Shown piece after piece: positions 33,023 through 43,545 of a stretch of DNA of 64,000 bases. The notes under the pieces were generated by a model. It was not told the DNA's origin. It saw only the letters and a list, made by a program, of their open reading frames with translations, and searched no databases. This stretch comes from Trissonchulus latispiculum (lineage: Eukaryota; Nematoda; Enoplea; Enoplida; Ironidae), in NCBI GenBank assembly GCA_030248195.1, contig JASAND010013500.1, positions 41,528 to 105,527 of the forward strand, read 5' to 3'. The translations under genes were made by a program, and so were the position numbers. Within the stretch, counting starts at the first letter, position 1; the number at the start of each line of letters is the position of its first letter.

Positions 33023-33600
33023 TGTGAAGATAGCGTGCACTAAAGATAGACATTTCGTGAAGTTAGCACGCATTTCTAAATTATGGAATTATTTGGGAAA
33101 TGTTCAATTTGACAAACGCTCAGCGTTTTGGTGACTTTTGTCTAAAATGGTCGGTACTTTAGCTAAATTGTCAATGGGGTCACGTTTGAGAAGTTCAGTT
33201 GAGTTTGGGTTGAGTAGAGAAGTGGTCGGGGAATTCGAGTGGGTCCGATCCGATTTTGGGGTTCGCGCATTTATTGTCTAAGTTGCGAGATCTGTACTAT
33301 TTTGTGAATTTCTTGGCGCTATAAATTTATTCTAGTTTATATTTGAAAAAGTAATGTGAAATAGTTGTATCGCTAGTTTGATTTTATAGTTTCTGGAGTC
33401 TTGCTGGCTCATTTGTGAAAGTGATAGTAAAATCATTTGTTGTTAAATATTCTTTCTTAGGCAGACTTAGGGCATTTTCTATCGGCATCACACACCACAC
33501 AGTTACCTAGTGATCTAGTCTTATCCTAAATTATAGATAGTCAACTCGTTTTATTCGAGAATAGTACATTTTACCAACAGACGTAGACTCGAACTTCACA
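33023..33600 (+). repeat. 3' LTR
   Basis: 578 bp, begins TGTGAAG and ends CTTCACA. About 1% different from the 5' LTR by substitutions. The TATA motif is at 33320-33326. It abuts the remnant of receptor C' directly. Confidence 0.93.
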
Positions 33601-33601
33601 C

Positions 33602-33792
33602 TGTTTGAAATTGAGCCAGCCAAATCATTTCTGGTTAGGTATGGACAGTTCTGCTGGGTTCTAATGAATCTGAATTCTGGAAACAACATTTTTATTTATG
33701 TGGCAAATATCCGGGAGGTCCGAGAAAGTCTGGTGTCTGTGTTACATTGTAAAAGTTACAGTTTCGTCAGCTCTGCTGTAGCAGCTAAATAA
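33602..33792 (+). pseudogene. Receptor C' remnant (last ~63 codons)
   Basis: Matches the 3' end of receptor C (7619-7809), from FEIEPAKSF through NSGNN...Y of TM7 to the stop. The remaining four-fifths of the gene and 722 bp of upstream DNA (the counterpart of 7810-9300) are gone. The frame is open but there is no start, and six transmembrane segments are missing, so it cannot work as a receptor. It begins one base after the LTR end. Confidence 0.93.
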
Positions 33793-34115
33793 CAAATGAC
33801 ACTCTTGTCTCTTTTATACTTCCCAGAGTTGGTCCGTGCTATGTGACCAATGGTGCAGATTAATGTATAATGTAAAGGGCTAATGGAGCTGAACAGCTGT
33901 AAATGGTCTATCTATCCAGCTGAAGAAAAAAGTACATGTGTCAAGATAAGTAGATGAAAGCAAGAGTACATAATTATAAGAGTATGCCACGAGGCAATCT
34001 CTATGTTATCAGAGCAGAAACTATGCTCTGCACGCTAACGGCCCACCCACCCCCCGCAAATCAGTACCTAGTCGAAATGGGGGTACGCTCACTCGCTCTA
34101 TGTTTATGTGCTTAA

Positions 34116-35349
34116 GGGGGGGGGTCCACTACGAAAAAATTTATAGTCACGGATTTCGCTTATTTTTACACATAATGTAGCCACACATATTGTACGTACC
34201 AAGTTTAAATATTGAGTTGTTCCATCCATGTCTCCACGAGTTACAAGCTATCAACTGCTTGCAATTGTAATAATGGGCGAAACGAGGGTACCGCTTGAGA
34301 CTAAGGCAATTTCCCTTATACAGTCTTCGATTTTGGAGCTTCAATGGGGTGTACATTTGAAAATTGATCTAAAGAATTAATCTTGTCCCGGTGTTGGCAG
34401 GCTAAACGTGATTTCATGCCTTTTTTAACGACTTTTAAGAGCAGCAAGGCCAATGTTGAGGTTAGATAACAAAACCCTTTAACAGCCATTAACTTCAATT
34501 TGGTGCATTTGCGGACCATAGCCCAAGAAGAAAACATGTTCCCCGCATTAAGAGCTATCGATTGATGTCAAATTTATCATATTTTGAAAAATTTGAAAAA
34601 ATCTATATTTTTGCTATATTGGTACCAGTCCGACAGATTGGGATGCAGCGACCACGTTGGGCTACTTAGCTGGAATAATTGTAGTCAACACTGAACTACT
34701 TCCATCAGAAATAACGAGAAACGAGATATTTTGGCATTTGGTAGCTGCTGATTGCAATGGTCTCACGTAATAGGCAAACATTCGAAAAAATTCAAAATTT
34801 TGGTAAAAAAACCAAATTTTTAGTGACAAAAAATCTCGAAACTGGGCAAAGATTATCAGCATCATTTGGCATTGTTAGAAACGCCTACTTATATACTGTG
34901 ATTTGTTGGAATCAGATTTTTTAGTTAGGCGTTTCAATTTATGTAATGCTTGATCAAAGTTGAAACACCCTAGTTTTTAACAACGAAAAACGTCAAATTT
35001 CACAGTCAGCAAGATTAAAAAATTATTTTAAAAAAATTCAAAGGCCTAACACAAAAATCTAATTCCAACAAACTAAAGTATACAAATAGACGTTTCTAAT
35101 GGTACCAAATTATGCTGTTAATCTTTGCCCAGTTTCGAGATTTTTTGACACTAGTCAAAAAATTGAAACTTTTCCAGTTTCCTATGTTTAACACATGAGA
35201 TCTCAACTTTGAAATGAAATTACTCATTAACCGTAAAAGATCCGACTTTAATTTCAAAAACTCGTTAAAATATACCAATCGGAGAACAAAATACGTGAAA
35301 ATGAGCAAAATCGGAGATGGTCGAAAAATCGGCCAAAAATGGACCCCCC
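34116..35349. mobile_element. TTAA-flanked foldback element nested in the hAT MITE
   Basis: 1234 bp between TTAA at 34112-34115 and 35350-35353, ends of form GGGGGGTCCA/TGGACCCCCC. The intact MITE at 16460 has a single CTTAAGC at the same point, so this is a clean insertion with a TTAA duplication (piggyBac-like). Long internal inverted repeats occur (for example around 34825-34865 against 35110-35145). No transposase frame. Confidence 0.8.
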
Positions 35350-35471
35350 TTAAGCTCGAAAGCACAAGCAGTGCTTGCGCGAATTTTGTGCCTGCTTCGA
35401 GCTTAAGAACACAAGCATAGCTCTCAAAATTCTTTGAAGTGATGGGTCTGATTTGCGGGGAGGAGTGGGCC

Positions 35472-35721
35472 TGTCGCAATAATAAATCAATCATTTAAAA
35501 TAATTAACTAAATCACCTGAAATAATTAATCCGATAAAACAATTAAATGTCAATAACCTGAAAGGGAAAAGAACTTAGCTAGTACCTGCTCTTTGTTGTT
35601 ATATTTTCTTTCTGCGTTCTGAGCTTGATGCACAGACGCCTTCTGACCTTTTTCCTCAGTTCGGAGTTCTGTTTTGGCTACGGCCAGTAAAGTTAGTCTA
35701 GCCTGAACTAGCTTCGCGATA
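35472..35721. mobile_element. 250-bp insertion with GGCC target duplication
   Basis: Second insertion in the hAT MITE, flanked by GGCC (35468-35471 and 35722-35725) where the intact copy has one GGCC. Its ends are weakly inverted (TGTCGC and GCGATA). Family unknown; non-coding. Confidence 0.6.
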
Positions 35722-35808
35722 GGCCGTTAGCGAGCAGAGCATAGTTTTTGCTCTGATAACAGAGTGTGCCTAGTGGCACACTCTTATATTATGTACTCTT
35801 GATGAAAG

Positions 35809-37074
35809 TATCCACCAGTGCATGGACTGTATCTTGTATTGCCCTCGGAATCTTGAAGCTGTTCAAGTATAAAGTCTCATCTCAGCAATGTTCGCCAGGG
35901 GCTTCTGTCTGTCATTAATTCTTTGTGCATCTAAACGCATCTAAAATAGGATCCCATGGGAATCCAGAACGAGCCCAAATCGATTCAAGAACAGACATTA
36001 TTATTTTGGAGGATATGTTTCTGCAAATACCAACCTCTATGCACGTGGAAAAATGGCTCATTAAAATTAAGAACGGTTTACGTTTTATGTTTCCCACTGC
36101 ACTGAAGGGTTAGCTATGCAGCGGGGGTCATTTCCTAGGGTCTGATCCGATAGGTTGTTTTCCCAGGATCTGATTTATGGGGTGTCCTGTCCACGGCTAC
36201 CCACATTCAAAGACCCCGCTTGGCAATGAAAGATCCTGAGAGATTAGAGTTTTTATGAGTTTTGTTTACTTAGCTTTAAGGACGCCTAGCATTTTGCTGC
36301 TGACATTTTGCAGCTACATAACAGTTAACTGAGCATCGATTTGTATTACATTGTGTTATGTCAACAGCAAACCAACAAGTTAAGTTTTTGCAGTCGCTAC
36401 GAATCTGTGACCACCATTACGCACTCTTGTGAAACATAAATGTGTTCTAAGCAATAATTACAGGCCATTATGCTTTCAGATTCCTTAACACATGACCCAC
36501 CAGTGGGAGCACAGCTTACTTTCTGCTCTGCCGCGTGACCCACCGGTAGGTCACAAATGAATATATGTATACATGTTTCACGTTTCTGTCTGTCGTACAA
36601 TGGATAAATTAATGCGTTGTCCATGTGCAATAATGTGCCCTGAAGAGTCTGGTACCTTTCAGTCTTGGCTGTTACCCACCGGTTGGTCACATCGTCCTTT
36701 AGAACTGACGAAATGGCAAAAGCAATAGAACCTCTACACAGTTACAATTTCCTCTTTTAGAAGACCTAACTTTGGTTCCCTGTTTTCTGCATATTAATGA
36801 AGCTAACAAGCGCTATGAATTTTAAAATTCAAGAAATGTAAGAGGCTACTTTCTCACAAGCAAGGGATGCAATCTCCCTGGATGATTCACTTTTACATTA
36901 AAGCACTTTTATCTTTAACAATCCAAACACCTTTCATGAGAAGAAACAGCCAACAATTTGATAGTTAAGGATGGCTTGTTAGCGTTATTGTCTAAATAAA
37001 CAGAAGAGACTAATGAAAATAAGAGAACTTCTTGGGAGGGAACACTTTGCTTACAGTGTTTGAACACTACTCCA
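35809..37074. other. Intergenic upstream of receptor B'
   Basis: Mirror of 5343 to about 7440. Carries the GACCCACC/GGTGGGTC palindromic motifs (36490-36690). No gene supported. Confidence 0.55.
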
Positions 37075-38034
37075 ATGGCTAATAGCACAGATTCTATGCC
37101 ATATTTAGACAGAATCCGTGCAGAAAATACTCTTTTCGCAATAGAAGGATTTTTACAAGTGATCGGAAATTCGCTTCTTTTGCTAGCATTTGTAAGGTCC
37201 AAAAAGTTTATCAAGAAAGAATATATACCGCCAATGGGATTGGCTATAGCCGATTTACTACTGGGATTAAATCAGCTTTGCAATGGTCTATTCCGGAGTT
37301 TACTTCTGAAAACGGGGCGAATTTTGGATGAAGCGTCATTAGCTGAATGTTTGCTGCGACCCATGATTCACTTCACAATACTGGGCGGACTTTCTGTCCC
37401 ACTAATGTTGACTTTAATTTCGCTGGATCGATTGCTCGCCTGCGTCTCCATTCGGCTATACTCAGCTTTTTCAATCGATAAATGGCGAATCGTGATAATA
37501 TTCTCCTATATGCTGTGTATTGGCTTTCATCTAATTTCCATAGTTATTATGATCAAATTTCCAGTCCCTGGCATGAGAATGGATCAAAGGTGTGCCTTAG
37601 GATTTATTGTTCCACCGATTATCAATCGTTTATTTTGGGCTTATCAACTAATTTTAGGATTGATTTCTTTGGCGGTATATTTTATGGCTATTTTGGCGGT
37701 TCGAAGGCAAAAGATGCAAAATTTATCGGAACTTTTAGCCATTCAATTGCAGAGGCAAGCTAAAATAACAAAAACTTTGTCATGGGTCATCGGGTTTACC
37801 ATTTTCTTTTACATAATACCATTAGCTTTACTGTGCTTAATAATGTTTGAGATTGAGCCGGCGAAATCATTTCTAGTTACCTATGGGCAGTTCTGCTGGC
37901 TTTTAATAAATCTGAATTCTGGCAATAACATTTTCATTTATGTGGTGAAAAGCCGGGAGGTACGAGAAAGTCTGCGCACTGTGTTGTTTTGTAAAGGTAC
38001 TGGAACCATCAGCACCACTTGTGCAGTGAATTAA
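37075..38034 (+). CDS. Srsx-like seven-transmembrane receptor B'
   Basis: Mirror partner of B, 319 residues from the ATG of MANSTDSMPY (the upstream in-frame codon at 37060 is TTG). All receptor marks are kept: GN in TM1, D in TM2, DRLLAC after TM3, the second-loop Cys in MRMDQRC, WVIGFT in TM6, NSGNN...Y in TM7. It differs from B at 22 residues spread over the whole length, including a Met-to-Arg difference at the cytoplasmic end of TM5 (AVRRQ here, as in most paralogues). B may therefore be the copy drifting from the norm. Probably functional; ligand unknown. Confidence 0.9.
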   Translation: MANSTDSMPYLDRIRAENTLFAIEGFLQVIGNSLLLLAFVRSKKFIKKEYIPPMGLAIADLLLGLNQLCNGLFRSLLLKTGRILDEASLAECLLRPMIHFTILGGLSVPLMLTLISLDRLLACVSIRLYSAFSIDKWRIVIIFSYMLCIGFHLISIVIMIKFPVPGMRMDQRCALGFIVPPIINRLFWAYQLILGLISLAVYFMAILAVRRQKMQNLSELLAIQLQRQAKITKTLSWVIGFTIFFYIIPLALLCLIMFEIEPAKSFLVTYGQFCWLLINLNSGNNIFIYVVKSREVRESLRTVLFCKGTGTISTTCAVN

Positions 38035-41000
38035 CAAATAATGCCATTTACATTTCCATTCTTGTCACATTTTTGGCTAAATTTTGTGTCCTGCATCTGC
38101 ATGATTGTGTTGCAGAACACTATTAGGATTTAAGTATATAATTATTTTATAATACTTGTTCTTGCCTTTGTTATACTTCCATGCAGGTTAAGCATCGACG
38201 AATATTTTCAAAGACGTTTTCCGCTCCACAATCGGGCGTGCGGGGTTTAGTTCAATTTAAATTAGGCTTGCAACCGCTGCTTCCAAAATATAAAACTGGA
38301 AGGTATTTTTTACTTTTGTGTTTCTCAGGGACCCAATTAAATTTCCTAGTGCCGTCTCAGAGAATTAGAAGGCTCTTTGCAGAGTTAAATTGGACAAACG
38401 AAACAATCGTCAACGCAGTGCCAAATTCCTTTTTTCTTATATGCGCAAACACTATTGTGACTTGATTTTATACATATAGCTATCGTACTTGATTGCCCGA
38501 TATAAACCTTGTGAAAAGATTCAGTGATTCAATGATTATTTTTAGTTTTCAAATTCATTTCATTCGAATAGTCAGCTCATTCATGCTAATACTTTTTCAT
38601 TGATTTACTAAAACGAAACAGGATACAAGATTTCAGGTTATTTTACAGAGGTTTCATAATATAGCGAAACTGGCGTTAACGTCCAAGACGGAAAATGTCA
38701 ATTCATAAAATTCTATTATTGCAGTAGGTTTTAATTATAATCATAAAATAGCATAAAGAAAGTGTCTTAATTATTAAATGAATATTATTGCAGTAGGCGC
38801 AGTAGTTTTCCTTGAAAAAATAATCAGCTAAATTACCGAATTATAGGATAGTCAAAACTGAATAATTACAATAATTACATAACCATTTATTACAGCATAG
38901 AGTATATCAAGACTATCCTATATTCCTTTGTTGACGTGTATGCTTCTGTATGCCTTTATTTTTATTTCGTGCAAAAACTAATGTTGCCCGTGTCAATAAT
39001 TTTAGCCAAAAAGAAAGCACAGGCAAGATTTCAAGCTACTTTACTGAGATTCCGGAATTAGGAAACGGGTGTAATTTCCAAGAGGAACATGTCAGTTCAT
39101 AAGATTATATTAGAAATGAATTGAGGATAAAAACGAAATGAAATGAATGAAATGAATGAATGAAATGAATGAATATGAATTACATTATTTCTTCAGCTAA
39201 ATTACCAAATTATAGGATAGAGTTCAAACGGAATAATTTCAATAATTATTATATCATTTACCACAGCATATCAGAATATCTTCTGTATTTCTTTGTAGAA
39301 AGTGCATGCCTGCTATTTCAAAATACAAAGAACCTATTTTTCAATGAAAAACTGATTTTCAGTTCTGTTTCTGGTTCATCCTAAAACTTGCATTCTAAAA
39401 ACATAGTTACAAGACAACATCGTTTCACTGTAACAAGTTTACAAATCCTATCAAACTATCAGAAATTGAACAAATAAACGTTCTTACTTGCTAATAAGGC
39501 CAACACTGCGTGCAGAAATGGTACAGAGAAGCGACATATTGAAAGGTTATCAGCTTGAAGACACAATGCTGACCCTACACAGTTGAATACTTTTTGCACA
39601 ATCATTTGTTGAAGAACTGTGATGATTTGAAAGTATAGCAGCCTCTCAAACATGTGCCTATAGTTCTAGATTACAGCGCAAAATGCTTTCACTGTCAGAA
39701 GACTAACATTCAGTAATTGATTGGTGGTCGATTCATCAATTCATACTGCTTAACTCAAGATCTTTTTCAAAAATCCATTTCCTTATCTTGAACTGCAAAG
39801 TGAAGATTCCGACACAAATGGGCACTATTTGTTTCGTCTCAAAAATAGTTCATAGTTATCGAGTTCAATTCTTTCCATGCGATTATACTAATGAAAAAAT
39901 TCCTGGCTTTATTACATTTTTGATACTTCAGACATTACGTCTTTCTTCAGTAAAGAAGATTTTGTAAGATAGATCACCTGATCAGATTTCCCACCTTCTG
40001 GTTTTTGTCAAATTCAGATTATTTAATAGAACTTCAGATCATTCCGTGTTGTCTAAAAAACGTTTAAACAATTGGGTACACAGTACTTATGAATTCTGAC
40101 GTCTTCCCTGTTCCGTCACAATATCCCTATGTTTAGAGAACGGTCTAGAATTGCTAGTTAGTTTCATTGCAAATGTAAGCTGAAACTCTTGGATGCTCTT
40201 CTTTATATCATTTCTTAACAAGAATGAATACACGAGAGTTTGCTACTCCATTGTGGAATAGTGCTATCTTCATACCGTTCCTGTCTTTTGAAGCTTGATT
40301 CTTTGTTGTTTGCATTCCGCTGCTCTATATAGCGGAAGGGCAGTATAAGGTAAACGCTTTCCCCCCGTACCTTTCCAAACAGGGGAACCACACTTTAACA
40401 AGGGGAAGTATGTTAATACGGGACCCCTCAAAAATTGGAGATCAGGGCTAGCAAAATCAGGACCAAGAGACAGGGAATAGTGAAATAGTGAATAGGGAAA
40501 TGCGGGTCAAACTAAAACTTAATGCAAATTTTAACCTAAATCCCGCAAGAATTTTTTGATTTTCAAGTAATTTCTAAAAAATCGCTGCTTATAAGCAGAA
40601 AACTGCTTATTTTGCTCTAAAATGGCTTTGAAATAGCTAATTTTGTGCTAAATGTATTTAAAATCTGCAAGATTGCAAATTTTATGCAAAGTTTTCTGCT
40701 TGGACCCTCTCCCGAAATTTGAGATAAGGTACAAGAGCAGTTAAAATTTGTGCAAAAACAGGCACAGGACCTCTAAAGCATCGGTACCCTTGTTAATGTG
40801 GAGGGAAACAGCAACTTTGTGGTAAAGCTCAGTGATGTAACTATGTAATCGTGTTTTTCTTTTCCTTCTGTTCTGAACGTAGTTCATAATATACCTTCGA
40901 CACTGAGTTTTGATTCTAATTTCTAATTTAAAACCGTCAGACACTATATTTAAGCCTCCCAAAAAATAACTGACTAATTGCGATCAGACCAAGACTCCGC

Positions 41001-41080
41001 TGTTAATAAAATCCTCATTCCTATTTTGTGAACTTGATAAAAAGAATGTCAAAGCCAAGAATATATACTAACGGATTTTC
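38035..41080. other. Intergenic, receptor B' to A'
   Basis: Mirror of 1376-4382. Includes a GAAT/ATGAA simple repeat at about 39137-39177. Short frames (38181-38465, 39169-39384) have no family signal. No gene called. Confidence 0.6.
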
Positions 41081-41094
41081 ATTATTCTTTTTAG
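41081..41094 (+). promoter_or_regulatory. 3' splice or trans-splice acceptor-like site before receptor A'
   Basis: ATTATTCTTTTTAG, 21 nt before the ATG, preceded at 41066-41072 by TACTAAC, a textbook branch-point sequence. Left-arm A has the same acceptor but CTAAG at the branch position. Confidence 0.5.
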
Positions 41095-41115
41095 AGTGAC
41101 AACGGTGAACAAAAG

Positions 41116-42081
41116 ATGAATGTGTCTATCGACGTAAACGGCATTATGCTGATTCCAAATTTCGATAGAATCTTTGTTGAAAATATTGTTTGTCTTGTAG
41201 AAGGAACTTTACAAACCTTGGGAAATTCGCTTCTTTTGCTGGCTTTTGTGAGAACCAAAAAGTTTACCAAGAAAGAATTTTTACCACCCATGGGTTTGGC
41301 AGTCGCTGATTTACTACTGGGATTAAATCAACTTTTCAATGGCATCGCCCGAAGTCTGCTTCTAAAAGTCGGAAAAATTGTAGAGAAAGCGACTCTCACT
41401 GAGTGTCTGCTTCGACCTATGCTACACTTTACATGTTTGGGCGGATTTTCAATCCCATTGATGCTGCTCTTAGTTTCCTTGGATCGACTGCTTGCCTGTA
41501 TCTCCATTCGCCTTTATTCGGCATTTTCCATAGAGAAGTGGAAAATCGTAATTATTCTATCCTATATGTTGAGCATCAGTTTTTACCTAATCAGTATTTT
41601 TGTAATGGTAAAATTCCCTGTTCAGGGAAAGATAATGGACCAGCGATGCTTATTTGGCCTGATAGCTCCGCCGGTAATAAATCGTTCGTTTTGGGCATAT
41701 CAACTAACGCTAGCAACAACATCTGTGGTAATCTACTTAGCAGCAGTAGTGGCTGTCCGGAGACAAGCGAAGCAAAATTTACCAGAACTTTTAGCTATTC
41801 AGTTGAAAAGACAAGCGAAAATAACTAAAACATTGTCTTGGGTAATCGGATTTACTATTGTATTTTATGTAACACCGTTAGCTTTGATGTGCATAGCTAT
41901 GTTTGGGACAGGGCCCGTCAGCACCTTTCTGCTTATTTACGGACAATTTTATTGGTTAATGGTAAATGTGAATTCTGGAAATAACATATTTATCTATGTT
42001 GTGAAAAGCACGGAGATTCGTGAGAGTGTTAAGTCTGTTTTATTTTGGAAATCCAAGATTGGAACAACCGGAACTAGCTAG
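41116..42081 (+). CDS. Srsx-like seven-transmembrane receptor A'
   Basis: Mirror partner of A, 321 residues, ATG start, same motif set (GN 36-37, D65, C97/C178, DRL 123-125, W242, NSGNN...Y294). By eye 12 residues differ from A, nearly all conservative (Arg/Lys, Asp/Glu, Val/Ile, Thr/Ala). Its 5' side keeps an acceptor site with a good branch-point sequence. It is the last gene of the duplicated block on this side whose partner lies in the window. Expected to be a working membrane receptor; ligand unknown. Confidence 0.9.
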   Translation: MNVSIDVNGIMLIPNFDRIFVENIVCLVEGTLQTLGNSLLLLAFVRTKKFTKKEFLPPMGLAVADLLLGLNQLFNGIARSLLLKVGKIVEKATLTECLLRPMLHFTCLGGFSIPLMLLLVSLDRLLACISIRLYSAFSIEKWKIVIILSYMLSISFYLISIFVMVKFPVQGKIMDQRCLFGLIAPPVINRSFWAYQLTLATTSVVIYLAAVVAVRRQAKQNLPELLAIQLKRQAKITKTLSWVIGFTIVFYVTPLALMCIAMFGTGPVSTFLLIYGQFYWLMVNVNSGNNIFIYVVKSTEIRESVKSVLFWKSKIGTTGTS

Positions 42082-43387
42082 GCGGTGCTTGAGAAAACTT
42101 AATTTGAAAGAGGGCTTCGGTGAGTACTTGTCACCCTGGTATATATTACATGCTCATGACGAACACTAAACCAAATAATAATAAATTTGCAGTAGTAGCC
42201 ATTTACATCCTGTCATTTGAATCGTTTTAGGAGCCAAGTATAACAATCCTCTTAATTATTCACGGAAACGTTCCCAGTATCAATTGCGCTGAACAGTTTT
42301 TAGACATGACCATGACGAACAGCTTCTTCTTGTCCACGCAAATTAAGAAACCTATGTGGTCTGTTCGGTATTGAGGAGCAAGAAAGGAACATTCTTCATT
42401 CTGTTGCGTGCTTCATTGGTTTCTGAATGTGATATGACATTGATATACGATCACTCAGATTCAGCTATACTTCTTGAACTTTTAAGCAGTAAAGTTAAAC
42501 CACTAAAGTGTCAAGCACTGCAACTGAGTAGCTTGAGGTGGGAATAGAGACTTAGCAGACTAGCACTTGCAGAGATTATCCAACATTGTGATTGTTTTTA
42601 ATTTCAAGTTTCTGTCTTGTTTCTCTTGGATCCAATGCTTTATATTGCTGTAACTCTTTCTTTGTCATTATTTTGATATATGTATTTATTTTTGCAAATG
42701 GTAGTTTCTGTACAGTTTCATTGAACTTGTTTAAATTCAGTGGAAATTCCAGATTGTTGAATGGACATTTTGCTTTAAATAATTATCTAATATGCAATAG
42801 GACTGACTGGAGTTGAGTTCTGTTGATTTTGGAATGTCAAAGAGCAGTAAAAAAAGCACAACAAGAGGTTAGCATTAGTGTGAAGATGCCTGAAAGAAAA
42901 ATCTCCACATTAAGTATTTGTTTCGAAATGCATATTAATACATAGTGTAAAGTTAAAAACTAATTGTATAGTGTACGGGCTGAAATGGAATTGACAGTCA
43001 GCGAATTATAAGGGCAGGTTTCACCGTATTCATACAACTCCTTTATTTAATGAATCGATGTGCTGCGATTATCTGCAACCATTAATCGCTATTGTGCCGT
43101 TTTTCTGATTGATCATTGCCACAACTTACAATGGAAATTCGTTTGTCTTCTATTAATGCTAAAACTAAAACATTGTTCGATTGAATATGGTTTATGTGGT
43201 GGTGAATAAATATGGTGATTTAAATAATTTAGCTGTGAAAACCGTTCGGCTGGCCGGCTAGCATTCCTGCATTCTACTGTTTCGTTTAGTAGAGCAGTGA
43301 TTGTCACAAATTTTGAATCTACCTCAACTCGTTTCGTGTATCGATTAAGGTGACGTCAGCACGCTTGCAAACGTTGAATCTGTAGTA

Positions 43388-43545
43388 AAGGTGCATTCAT
43401 AGTCGCGAACGCAGAGAGACGCGCGTCGACGCCTCAGATTGTAACATGCCGCATTAACCGTTTAAAAATAACTAGCGTACTCATGAACGCATGCAGACGC
43501 TTACGTACGCGCGTCTGCTTGTGTCTGGAACTATGAATGCACCTT
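43388..43545. mobile_element. Small MITE with AAGGTGCATTCATAGT ends
   Basis: 158 bp with perfect 16-bp inverted termini (43388-43403 and 43530-43545), flanked by TAA. TAA duplications suggest a PIF/Harbinger-type element, though a decayed TTAA site is also possible. The inside is rich in CG-containing repeats such as ACGCGCGTC. Confidence 0.7.

Larger units (their letters stand above)
23945..33600 (+). mobile_element. LTR-flanked element with exonuclease and NADAR domains, no polymerase seen
   Basis: 9.66 kb element bounded by direct LTRs (23945-24524 and 33023-33600) that begin TGTGAAG and end CTTCACA. It has a primer binding site directly after the 5' LTR and a polypurine tract directly before the 3' LTR. 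The internal region codes for a long proline-rich protein containing a DEDDy 3'-5' exonuclease domain, and a separate 452-residue protein with a C-terminal NADAR domain. No aspartic protease, reverse transcriptase (no YxDD box), RNase H, integrase, CCHC knuckle or envelope was found in any frame. It is therefore inferred to be non-autonomous and mobilised in trans by another LTR element. LTR divergence is about 1%, lower than that between the arms, so it inserted after the inverted duplication. GC content looks clearly higher than in the surrounding DNA. The two flanks are not a target duplication (see findings). Confidence 0.88.
33961..35800. mobile_element. hAT-like MITE carrying two nested insertions
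   Basis: Outer element of 1840 bp with CAAGAGTACATAAT ends, flanked by a perfect 8-bp target duplication GATGAAAG (33953-33960 and 35801-35808). The left arm (near 7440-7455) lacks it. Subtracting the two inner insertions and their target duplications (1234+4 and 250+4) leaves 348 bp, exactly the length of the intact copy at 16460-16807. Confidence 0.88.
18314..42475 (+). repeat. Right arm of the giant inverted duplication
   Basis: Mirror of the left arm. It is about 6.6 kb longer, mainly because of the LTR element (23945-33600) and the nested DNA transposons (33961-35800). These are partly offset by loss of the counterparts of 7810-9300, 9888-11665, 15455-16117 and the MITE at 16460-16807. 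The fit of these independent gains and losses to the overall length difference supports the alignment. All receptors in this arm are on the plus strand and point away from the centre. Confidence 0.93.

Noticed and set aside
1..42475. Palindrome as a pure sequencing artefact (missed adapter or fold-back read)
   Set aside because: Arms differ by 2-7% in protein sequence and by clean transposon insertions with target duplications, which a single folded read cannot produce. A misjoin of two real copies is still possible.
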